From JBJEFI01 sp051873875 (lineage in GTDB: Bacteria > Bacillota > Bacilli > Bacillales > Bacillaceae_G): DNA of 5,597 bases. Shown here in pieces: positions 1-5,597 of this stretch (position 1 is its first letter; the number at the start of each line of letters is the position of its first letter). Both the position numbers and the translations under genes were made by a program. The notes under the pieces were generated by a model, which saw only the letters and a program-made list of their open reading frames with translations, made no database searches and had not been told where the DNA came from. The stretch covers positions 1-5,597 of the forward strand of contig JBJEFI010000138.1 of NCBI GenBank assembly GCA_051873875.1, written 5' to 3'.

Positions 1-79
1 CAAATTAATGAATAGTGAGTTTTAATACATAGTAGATACATAGAAATAGAGAATATTTTATTATAAGGGGAGATTTTTA
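1..79 (+). promoter_or_regulatory. AT-rich leader upstream of gene 1, with a tandem repeat
   Basis: This non-coding stretch precedes the first gene of the operon. It contains a direct repeat ATACATAG at 25-32 and 36-43, spaced 11 nt centre to centre, about one DNA turn. That spacing suits a repressor or activator half-site pair, but no known operator is recognised. No convincing sigma-A promoter is visible. TATTAT at 59-64 resembles a -10 box but touches the ribosome-binding site, and TAGAAA at 41-46 has no good -35 partner. The promoter may lie before the window, or the operon may continue upstream. Confidence 0.3.
65..72 (+). promoter_or_regulatory. Ribosome-binding site that fixes the TTG start of gene 1
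   Basis: AAGGGGAG lies 7 nt before the TTG codon at 80-82. There is no usable ATG nearby in frame before the zinc-finger domain begins, so this site decides the start. The same bases plus the next A (65-73) are perfectly complementary to a C-rich tract at 5508-5516 in the region after the operon, which may matter for regulation. Confidence 0.75.
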
Positions 80-1894
80 TTGGGATACGAGAACGTAAAG
101 TTATGGTTTGCCAAGGATGAAAACGAAAACATAATTACAATTGATGAAGTTAAGGATATACATAATACATATGATTGTCCGATTTGTGGTTCTTCCCTTC
201 TACCGAAGGCCACAGAATCTAAAAAGGTGACCCCGCATTTTGCACATGTGGATGTAAGTAAATGCAACTCAGAGTCTCAGATACATTGGTGGTTCAAGAA
301 CTCTTTAATCGAGCCAGGCGATGAATTTAAAATTGCATCCGATAAAGAGAGACTGTATAAATGCAAGGAAATATTGGTCGAACACCCCTACCCCACTTCA
401 TTTGGTGAATATAGACCAGATGTAACAGTAATCACTGAAACTGGCGAAACAATATATTTTGAGATGGCTTTTAGCAACAAAAAGAAAATTGAGGATTACT
501 TGGATATGTGGTTAGAGCTAAAGAATATTGTTGTAGAAGTTGATGTTAAGAAAATGTTGAGTACGGATTCCCTACCTACATTTAAGGCTTTATTTTATGA
601 CGGGAAATGTTTCAACACAAAGAAAAACGACATTTATTATGAGACTATAGGTAGATATAAAGAAGTAGCCATACGTGCTAATCCTTTAATTATAGAAGAA
701 GTAAGAAAATTAGATTGGCTTTGGCGTGATATATCGCTATATAAATCTGGTGACGTAAAATTAGAAGATATGTGTGAATTGTTGTCATCAATTGATCGAA
801 AACAAATGGGAATTGTAAAGTCAATATTGAGGAAGCAAAAGTGTAACGATGTATACGAACACTACCTTCATATACTATCAAATAATCTATATAACCAATT
901 AAATGAATATCTTCAAAATAATAATCTCCATGAAATATATAAACTTAATAAAGAAGAAGTTAGGAAATGGAAGAAATTTGACACGTACTTGATTTTTTTT
1001 GAATATCAAAGAAAATCTCCTGGTTGGGATTGCTATGATTTTGGGATAGATGTCTTGGTAGATTCATATGAGGAAGTGCTCAAAGAATTGATATTCAAAA
1101 CAAAGAGGTTATTTGGGGAGACTTATGAGTATGGAATGAGAGAATACGCCTCGAAAAACAAACGTTTAATGGAAGCAATCGAATGCCTAGAAGGAGTTTA
1201 CCAGTCTTACTTTCCTAATTTTCAGTTGTATCTACATAATGATAATACATTATCTATAAACTTTTATAATTCCTTCGAAAAGAATTTTAAATTACAGGAT
1301 AACATTATCCTATCTGATTCACATGAATTTATTTTCAGTACCGTTCAGCAATGTATTCATACTGTAGCTAAGGATATGAGATATCCTGTTGACTTCAACA
1401 AAATAGAAATTATATCTAAACGTATTGAAAATTGTCTTGATAATTACCATTTATACGATACCTTTCAAAATAAACGGAGAAAACACTTTACCATATCCGT
1501 TTACAGCACTTTTAATTATTACTCTTTTCAACATAATTTATTAGAGTTTTATTTAGGATTAGATGGAGATTCTTTAACTAGAAGTGGTTACTACTATTAC
1601 CTACGGGAAAGAAATTTATACAGAACAAAACGTCTGAATTACTCAGGAAAATTATCACAGCAGGACTTATTAATAGAATTGAAAAGCTACGATGATTTAT
1701 TCCCTATATTCGAGAATGAGTTTATTGATATGTTAATTAAAGAATCTTCAGCAATTAAATGTAAAGTATGTAAAGATAGTTGCATGTTAAACAGAGGGGA
1801 AGCAAAATCGTTCTATAGAAAAAAATACTTCTTACCGAAAATATGCTCAAATTGCAGAAAAAATAGAAAGAAAAATAAGGGGGTTACTGAATGA
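80..1894 (+). CDS. CoiA-like zinc-finger nuclease protein with C-terminal zinc ribbon
   Basis: This is a 604-aa protein starting at TTG. Residues about 31-70 look like the CoiA-type N-terminal zinc finger: a CPIC knuckle (C33, C36), HFAH (53-56), C62 and an SExxxH motif (E65, H69). Residues about 95-160 match the restriction-endonuclease-like core that follows it in CoiA-family proteins: RPDV (112-115, with D114 as a likely metal ligand), then YFE (E128), then SNKKKIEDY and a VVEVDVKK strand. A DNA or RNA nuclease role is therefore likely from family knowledge. Activity is unproven, because the usual second residue after the catalytic Glu (ExK or ExQ) is Ala here (E128-M-A130). Residues about 170-550 are not recognised; they are rich in Tyr, Lys and Leu and show no membrane segment. 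The C-terminus has a second zinc site, C561/C564 and C589/C592, followed by a basic tail. At 604 aa it is clearly longer than ordinary competence CoiA, and the neighbours are not competence genes, so a competence role is unlikely. It overlaps the polymerase gene by 4 nt. Confidence 0.78.
   Translation: MGYENVKLWFAKDENENIITIDEVKDIHNTYDCPICGSSLLPKATESKKVTPHFAHVDVSKCNSESQIHWWFKNSLIEPGDEFKIASDKERLYKCKEILVEHPYPTSFGEYRPDVTVITETGETIYFEMAFSNKKKIEDYLDMWLELKNIVVEVDVKKMLSTDSLPTFKALFYDGKCFNTKKNDIYYETIGRYKEVAIRANPLIIEEVRKLDWLWRDISLYKSGDVKLEDMCELLSSIDRKQMGIVKSILRKQKCNDVYEHYLHILSNNLYNQLNEYLQNNNLHEIYKLNKEEVRKWKKFDTYLIFFEYQRKSPGWDCYDFGIDVLVDSYEEVLKELIFKTKRLFGETYEYGMREYASKNKRLMEAIECLEGVYQSYFPNFQLYLHNDNTLSINFYNSFEKNFKLQDNIILSDSHEFIFSTVQQCIHTVAKDMRYPVDFNKIEIISKRIENCLDNYHLYDTFQNKRRKHFTISVYSTFNYYSFQHNLLEFYLGLDGDSLTRSGYYYYLRERNLYRTKRLNYSGKLSQQDLLIELKSYDDLFPIFENEFIDMLIKESSAIKCKVCKDSCMLNRGEAKSFYRKKYFLPKICSNCRKNRKKNKGVTE
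1877..1883 (+). promoter_or_regulatory. Ribosome-binding site of the polymerase gene, inside the end of gene 1
   Basis: AAGGGGG lies 7 nt before ATG at 1891 and sits within the last codons of gene 1. Together with the ATGA stop/start overlap at 1891-1894, it points to coupled translation of nuclease and polymerase. Confidence 0.75.
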
Positions 1895-4671
1895 TTAAGT
1901 TACAACAGTATCAAGTGTTCAAAATTCCAACATCTAGATTGGTTGAAAATAATTATACAATTTCAGATTACATACCTTCAAAAGCAAGAGAAAATGGAGA
2001 ACTCGTGCAAATTGGAGATAACCAAGTGTTCCGTATGATCAGGAAAATAGAAAACGTTGATACAAATATAGATAAATTAAATGAATTAATAAACAATAGA
2101 GAAACTACAAAGAAGATGGAATCTACTAAAGAAAACTCAGAAAAAATCATCTCTCTTCAATCTCAAATTGACGACATACTATTCGTACCTCAAATAGTAA
2201 ACGTTGTTGCAGATGATAAAAAAGCATATAAACATATCTGTCAAAACGGCTTCTTAGTTAATGGCATGAAGATGGTACGCTTCTGCAGTGGTGCAGGACA
2301 ATCAAGAAGGAATACGGCTTCATTCGTAGATGAAAGACTTAAAGAAGAATTAGATACTAGATTAAACTGTGGGTTAAATATCCAAAAAATTAATGTGGCC
2401 AAATACAATGCTTATTTTGGATTATATATGTCGGCAACCTACCCTGTTCGTACACCTAGAGTTTGTTTAATCGATGATTATGAAGAATGCGAATTAATTA
2501 AAACTGTTGATTGGATTGAAGATAAAGAAACTCAAGATAGAAACGGTAAAAAGATTGTCAGGAGAGTTTTAAAAGAAAAAGATGATTTTGTGTTCATTCC
2601 TAATATGTGGGACGGCCAAGGATTAATCTCCCCTGCTATGGCTGAATTATGGCAAAAAGACTTGGAATTAAAATACCTCCCTTCTCAATTTGGGATTCGC
2701 AGTAGTTTCATCAAGGGTATGTTGGTGACTTTTGATTTTCATAAATACGCAAAGGAAATAGCTGAAGCTAAAACAATTAAAGATCACTTTGGGAAGGTAT
2801 GGAATGTTGAAGATATTGATGTCTTGTTAAGTGTGAGTCAATTTAAAATGTACAAATACTACGATTCATGGGAACAGTTCATTGATTTTCAAGATACATA
2901 TGGACACTCCTGGGGAATCACTAGGGTTAATCCTACCCATGATAATGAGATGAGTCTTCTCAATTATCAATACATACAAACTCTTGATTTAAGCAAAGAT
3001 GATTTAGAAACACTCTCCTCCCCTACTGTGGAATGGATTAAGAAAGTTTGCGAAGGAGATAAACTATATACCCTTCTCTTCTTATCAGGAAGTAACAAAG
3101 CTGATGACACCTTTGAAGATATATTAGATAGGACTGGAAGTAATTTTGTAAAGGCTGTTTTGTATAATGAAAAACTATTAAAAGACCCATACATTCGCAA
3201 AAAGATTTATGAAAGTATTTCAAGCAAGATTAGGAATGCAAAAATAGGAAGACTGTGGGTTAACGGGAATTATCAAGCTATGATAAGTGATCCTTATGGG
3301 CAAGCTCAATTCGCATTTAACCAAGAGGTAACTGGACTTCTACCTGAGTTCAAGCATTACTCTCATTTTTGGAACAAGAGGCAGGTTAAAACAGTTGATG
3401 CTTGCCGTAGCCCAATGGTAGATTTCCATGAACATAATGTTCTCTCCTTTATGAAAAACAAAGAAACAGATAAATGGTACGAATATATTAAATCAGGAAT
3501 AATCTATAATGTCTGGGGGGTAGATACTATCCGTCATTCAGATTCAGATTGGGATTATGATATCGTGTTTACAACAGATAATGAAACTATGATAAAAGGT
3601 ATCGTTCCTAATCAGAATGTAATTACATACGAGAAACAAACTGCAAAACCTGAAAAACTCACTGAAGCAAATAAATTAAAAACTGATTTACGCAGCTTCG
3701 ATTCTAAAGTTGGCAGCATAACAAACTATTCAACCACCTTCATCGCAATGCTTGCTAATTTTAGAAAAGGTTCACCTCAGTACAATGAATTAATTACAAG
3801 GATTAAACTGTTAAGAAGATATATTGGGGACTCTATTGACCAAGCAAAAGGAATTAAGATGAAACCTTTCCCTACCGAATGGAAGAAAAGAGAATATTTA
3901 AATGAAGATGATTCCCCTGAAGAAAAGAAAGAGAAATACTATCACAACAGCATGGTAGCTGATAAAAAACCATATTTTATGATTTACATTTATGATAAGT
4001 TGAAGAATGAATACAAGGAATACAACAAAAAGTCTGATCGTGCATGTAAAGAAAAACTAGGCATCTCTCTCAATGATTTGTTGAGTAAACAAAACAAAAC
4101 CCCAGAAGAGAAAAAGATTGTTAGAGAATACTATCAGAAGATGCCTGTTATCAAAAATAAATCGATAATGAATGTTCTATGCAATATGATTGAACGTATT
4201 GATTTTGAATATAAGAAGCCTAAAAACGAAGAGAATGCAGAAGATATGTTTGATGTTCTATTTGATAAGTCTATTCAATTTGATTTAGATAAATTAAATG
4301 AACTGATCGCTCTTTATGATAAGTTTAAGAAAAAACGAGGATTTAAAATGAGGAACAATGCATTATCACGTACTGAAACTGGAAAAGAAGCAGAAAAAGA
4401 CAAGAATGATGCCATGAACAAGTTTTATGATGAAATAAGAAATGAAGCGTATAGTATTTGCTCAAACACGAGAGAATTAGCAAACTACTTGGTATACATA
4501 AATTACTACCTATTCCCTACTGAACCAAAGGATTTTACATGGAGCATTGGTATTGATGGATTACTAGAAAAACTATCTGATGAAACTGAAACAATCGAAG
4601 TACCATTCCCTGATAACAATGGAGAAGATTATTTAGGAAAAAAATATTCACTAAGGAGTGTTGTTATTTGA
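1891..4671 (+). CDS. Eukaryotic RdRp-type two-barrel RNA polymerase (YonO/QDE-1 superfamily)
   Basis: This 926-aa protein is probably a single-subunit RNA polymerase that uses two double-psi beta-barrels. The marks of the eukaryotic RNA-dependent RNA polymerase family occur in family order. SGAGQSRR (133-140) resembles the SxSQLR block. DGQGLIS (241-247) matches DGxGxIS. FGIRSSFIKGMLVTFD (267-282) matches the QIRYGGYKGVVxVD block and holds the conserved Lys (K275). LLSVSQFKM (312-320) resembles LRPSMxKF. CRSPMVDFHEHN (505-516) resembles RNPxxHPGD. SDSDWDYDIVF (550-560) matches SGSDLDGDLYF and supplies the metal-binding Asp triad D553, D555, D557. The length is close to that of SPbeta YonO (about 900 aa), an RdRp relative that works as a DNA-dependent RNA polymerase. 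The canonical Gly of the DbDGD motif is Tyr here (Y556). Residues about 55-95 look like a helical or coiled-coil insert, and about 600-900 form a Lys/Glu-rich, mostly helical C-terminal part without a known domain. Whether the template is DNA or RNA cannot be read from the sequence. It is a soluble protein with no signal peptide or membrane segment. Confidence 0.87.
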   Translation: MIKLQQYQVFKIPTSRLVENNYTISDYIPSKARENGELVQIGDNQVFRMIRKIENVDTNIDKLNELINNRETTKKMESTKENSEKIISLQSQIDDILFVPQIVNVVADDKKAYKHICQNGFLVNGMKMVRFCSGAGQSRRNTASFVDERLKEELDTRLNCGLNIQKINVAKYNAYFGLYMSATYPVRTPRVCLIDDYEECELIKTVDWIEDKETQDRNGKKIVRRVLKEKDDFVFIPNMWDGQGLISPAMAELWQKDLELKYLPSQFGIRSSFIKGMLVTFDFHKYAKEIAEAKTIKDHFGKVWNVEDIDVLLSVSQFKMYKYYDSWEQFIDFQDTYGHSWGITRVNPTHDNEMSLLNYQYIQTLDLSKDDLETLSSPTVEWIKKVCEGDKLYTLLFLSGSNKADDTFEDILDRTGSNFVKAVLYNEKLLKDPYIRKKIYESISSKIRNAKIGRLWVNGNYQAMISDPYGQAQFAFNQEVTGLLPEFKHYSHFWNKRQVKTVDACRSPMVDFHEHNVLSFMKNKETDKWYEYIKSGIIYNVWGVDTIRHSDSDWDYDIVFTTDNETMIKGIVPNQNVITYEKQTAKPEKLTEANKLKTDLRSFDSKVGSITNYSTTFIAMLANFRKGSPQYNELITRIKLLRRYIGDSIDQAKGIKMKPFPTEWKKREYLNEDDSPEEKKEKYYHNSMVADKKPYFMIYIYDKLKNEYKEYNKKSDRACKEKLGISLNDLLSKQNKTPEEKKIVREYYQKMPVIKNKSIMNVLCNMIERIDFEYKKPKNEENAEDMFDVLFDKSIQFDLDKLNELIALYDKFKKKRGFKMRNNALSRTETGKEAEKDKNDAMNKFYDEIRNEAYSICSNTRELANYLVYINYYLFPTEPKDFTWSIGIDGLLEKLSDETETIEVPFPDNNGEDYLGKKYSLRSVVI
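3547..3561 (+). other. Catalytic DxDxD codons of the RNA polymerase
   Basis: These five codons encode D553-W-D-Y-D557, the expected magnesium-binding triad of the second double-psi barrel. They are preceded by H549-S-D-S, equivalent to the ECSGS stretch of eukaryotic RdRps, and followed by a hydrophobic strand IVF. The three aspartates are all present, so the enzyme looks catalytically intact. Confidence 0.8.
4653..4658 (+). promoter_or_regulatory. Ribosome-binding site that fixes the TTG start of gene 3
   Basis: AAGGAG lies inside the last codons of the polymerase gene, 9 nt before TTG at 4668. The TTG overlaps the polymerase stop codon (TTGA, 4668-4671). This supports the TTG start and translational coupling. 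Confidence 0.72.
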
Positions 4672-5414
4672 TTATCTTTGATGAAAAGAAACACGCTGAG
4701 GAATTATTGAAAAAAGGTTTTAAGTCTTCACATAAGCAAATTAATGATCTTAAAATCTTAGGTAAGTATTATTTTGCTAAGGAATTAAATGAGGACAAAG
4801 TTAAAAAGAAACTGATTGAATTTGCTGAAGAACATATCCCACAGTTTAACATCAACGAATGGTACAAGATTATAAATAATACTGTTTATTCAGCAAAGAA
4901 CGGTAAATTTATCACTGGTAAGATTGTTGAAATTACAGAGAGTGAACTAGAGACAATACAACAACTAGCTAAACTAAATGAGCAAAAAGTAGCATTTGTA
5001 ATGTTGGTGCTATATAAGTTCTATGACCATAGAAAATTTGAGATTAACATAGAAGAATTATATAGACTATGTAAGGTAACTTCTATTAACTCACAAACCA
5101 AATTAAAAATATTACAAAATTTAACTAGCAAGGGGTTAATCGATATTAACATGAAAGGAGAACGGTGGGTAACTTTTGTTAATAATGACAGTCAAGTTAA
5201 GGTTAAGATAATTGACTTTGATGATTTCATATTTGAATATCTGTATCTGCTCTGTGAAGATGAATTCCTAAAATGTGATACTTGCCAAAAGGTCGTTAAG
5301 AAGACATCAAATAGTCGTAAGTATTGTAAAAGTTGTTTTCAACTACATAAAAAAGAACGAAAAAAAGAAGTAAATAAGAGATATTATAACAAAAATAAAA
5401 TTAAGACCAAATAG
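4668..5414 (+). CDS. Unrecognised protein, possible winged helix plus C-terminal zinc ribbon
   Basis: This 248-aa protein starts at TTG and overlaps the polymerase gene by 4 nt. I do not recognise a named family. Residues 1-75 are mostly helical (AEELLKKG, LKILGKYYFAKEL, then IEFAEEHIPQFNINEW). Residues about 88-170 run helix-helix-helix and end in LTSKGLIDI followed by a beta hairpin (MKGERWVTFV), the look of a winged helix such as those in replication initiators or transcription factors. The C-terminus holds a zinc ribbon, C203/C206 and C220/C223, in the pattern CxxC-x13-CxxC with RKYC before the second knuckle. A strongly basic tail of Lys, Arg and Tyr follows. This layout suggests nucleic-acid binding. 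Being coupled to a single-subunit polymerase, it could be an accessory or promoter-specificity factor, but that is inference. It has no membrane segment or signal peptide. The gene is real with high confidence; the role is uncertain. Confidence 0.75.
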   Translation: MIIFDEKKHAEELLKKGFKSSHKQINDLKILGKYYFAKELNEDKVKKKLIEFAEEHIPQFNINEWYKIINNTVYSAKNGKFITGKIVEITESELETIQQLAKLNEQKVAFVMLVLYKFYDHRKFEINIEELYRLCKVTSINSQTKLKILQNLTSKGLIDINMKGERWVTFVNNDSQVKVKIIDFDDFIFEYLYLLCEDEFLKCDTCQKVVKKTSNSRKYCKSCFQLHKKERKKEVNKRYYNKNKIKTK

Positions 5415-5469
5415 AAGTACTACAAAACCATTGGTATCACTGACTTTTCAAGTATAGTAGTCTATTTTT
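5411..5469 (+). terminator. Possible intrinsic terminator right after gene 3
   Basis: ATAG (5411-5414) and ACTAC (5419-5423) can pair with GTAGT (5457-5461) and CTAT (5462-5465), with a 4-nt bulge on the left arm, followed directly by TTTTT. The stem is AT-rich, its loop is long (33 nt), and it overlaps the stop codon of gene 3, so it would be weak at best. Confidence 0.35.
5431..5458 (+). promoter_or_regulatory. Possible sigma-A promoter for the downstream gene
   Basis: TTGGTA (5431-5436, 4 of 6 to TTGACA) and TATAGT (5453-5458, 5 of 6 to TATAAT) are separated by 16 nt. Transcription would start near 5465, giving a leader of about 120 nt that includes the hairpin at 5480-5510. The -35 match is modest, and such matches are common in AT-rich DNA. 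Confidence 0.3.
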
Positions 5470-5479
5470 GTATATGGAT

Positions 5480-5525
5480 AGAGGAAGAATATATTTCTTC
5501 AATATCCTCTCCCCTTTTCTTTTTT
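5480..5525 (+). terminator. Hairpin with pyrimidine/T tract, likely operon terminator or leader attenuator
   Basis: GAAGAA (5484-5489) pairs perfectly with TTCTTC (5495-5500) around a TATAT loop. AGAG (5480-5483) can extend the stem with CTCT (5507-5510) across a 6-nt bulge; alternatively AGAGGA can pair with TCCTCT. A CCCC stretch and then TTTTCTTTTTT (5515-5525) follow. The T tract begins 4 nt after the stem, so this is not a textbook terminator, but it is the best candidate for ending the operon transcript. If the promoter at 5431-5458 is real, the same hairpin would sit in the leader of the next gene. Confidence 0.5.
5508..5516 (+). promoter_or_regulatory. C-rich tract complementary to the gene 1 ribosome-binding site
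   Basis: TCTCCCCTT is the exact reverse complement of AAGGGGAGA at 65-73, and six of its bases also match AAGGGG at 1877-1882 before the polymerase gene. In the operon transcript it would lie in the 3' untranslated end. C-rich 3' ends that pair with Shine-Dalgarno sites are known in Staphylococcus (icaR mRNA). Chance similarity to any purine-rich ribosome-binding site is a real alternative. Confidence 0.25.
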
Positions 5526-5569
5526 AAAAAATAACATTAAAAATAAATTAAACAAATAACAGTAATAAC

Positions 5570-5576
5570 AAGGAGG
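5570..5576 (+). promoter_or_regulatory. Strong ribosome-binding site of the next gene
   Basis: AAGGAGG is a full-strength Bacillus-type site, 8 nt before ATG at 5585. It is stronger than the sites of the three operon genes and is paired with an ATG start, so this next gene may be translated more heavily. Confidence 0.75.
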
Positions 5577-5584
5577 ACAATGAA

Positions 5585-5597
5585 ATGTCAAAAAGGA
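5585..5597 (+). CDS. Start of a downstream gene, cut by the window end
   Basis: ATG at 5585 begins MSKR and runs off the window. It was preferred to the ATG at 5580, which reads MKCQKG but lies only 3 nt after the ribosome-binding site. Four codons are too few to assign a product. It is separated from gene 3 by a terminator-bearing spacer, so it is probably its own transcription unit. Confidence 0.55.

Noticed and set aside
59..64. TATTAT as a -10 promoter box for gene 1
   Set aside because: Transcription would start inside the ribosome-binding site, and no -35 element is found at the right distance.
61..267. Minus-strand reading frame of 68 codons opposite the start of gene 1
   Set aside because: It overlaps the leader and the conserved zinc-finger region of gene 1, has no good ribosome-binding site, and its protein resembles nothing known.
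80..1894. Genuine competence protein CoiA
   Set aside because: Only the N-terminal quarter resembles CoiA; the long middle, C-terminal zinc ribbon and operon partners do not fit the competence gene.
2967..3223. Two overlapping minus-strand reading frames (77 and 61 codons) inside the polymerase gene
   Set aside because: They lie wholly opposite the polymerase coding region in two frames and lack start signals; they are by-products of low-complexity AT-rich coding.
2071..4308. Near-identical 18-nt stretches encoding DKLNELI at residues 61-67 and 800-806 of the polymerase
   Set aside because: A single short match in Lys/Glu/Leu-rich helical segments; no flanking similarity, so no duplicated domain is supported.
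1891..4671. Reverse transcriptase or viral palm-type RdRp
   Set aside because: No YxDD or GDD palm motif in a suitable context. The ordered DGxGxIS, IRxxxxKG and DxDxD blocks fit the two-barrel polymerases instead.
5580..5597. ATG at 5580 as start of the downstream gene
   Set aside because: Only 3 nt separate it from the AAGGAGG site; the ATG at 5585 has the normal 8-nt spacing.

Overview
The window reads as a piece of AT-rich Bacillota (probably Bacillales) DNA. It has purine-rich Shine-Dalgarno sites complementary to the Bacillus 16S 3' end (AAGGGG, AAGGAG, AAGGAGG), two TTG starts, and A/T-ending codons throughout. Nothing in it fixes the species, or shows whether it lies on a chromosome, plasmid or prophage. 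No integrase, transposase, tRNA, CRISPR or structural phage gene is visible.

Layout: a short leader (1-79) is followed by three tightly packed plus-strand genes. Gene 1 (80-1894, 604 aa) has an N-terminal CoiA-like zinc finger plus nuclease domain, a long unrecognised middle, and a C-terminal CxxC/CxxC zinc ribbon. Gene 2 (1891-4671, 926 aa) is the striking one. It carries, in the right order, signatures of the eukaryotic-type (QDE-1/RDR-like) two-barrel RNA polymerases, the superfamily that also includes the phage SPbeta polymerase YonO: an SxxQxR block, DGxGxIS, an IRxxxxKG block, an RNP-like RSP block, and a DxDxD metal-binding motif (DWDYD). Gene 3 (4668-5414, 248 aa) is an unrecognised protein with a possible winged-helix core and a C-terminal CxxC-x13-CxxC zinc ribbon with a basic tail. 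Successive genes overlap by 4 nt (ATGA, then TTGA), so they almost certainly form one translationally coupled operon.

The 170-nt spacer after gene 3 has two terminator-like hairpins, a possible promoter between the arms of the first, and a C-rich tract. That tract is exactly complementary over 9 nt to the ribosome-binding region of gene 1. A strong AAGGAGG site then precedes the first codons of a fourth gene cut off by the window end.

How the parts work together is inference. A single-subunit two-barrel RNA polymerase, a CoiA-like nuclease and a small putative nucleic-acid-binding protein are made in a linked fashion. They could be the private transcription machinery of a mobile element (as YonO is for SPbeta), or a nuclease-polymerase defence or RNA-processing system. 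The sequence alone does not decide between these. The polymerase family call is the firmest conclusion; the joint function is open.
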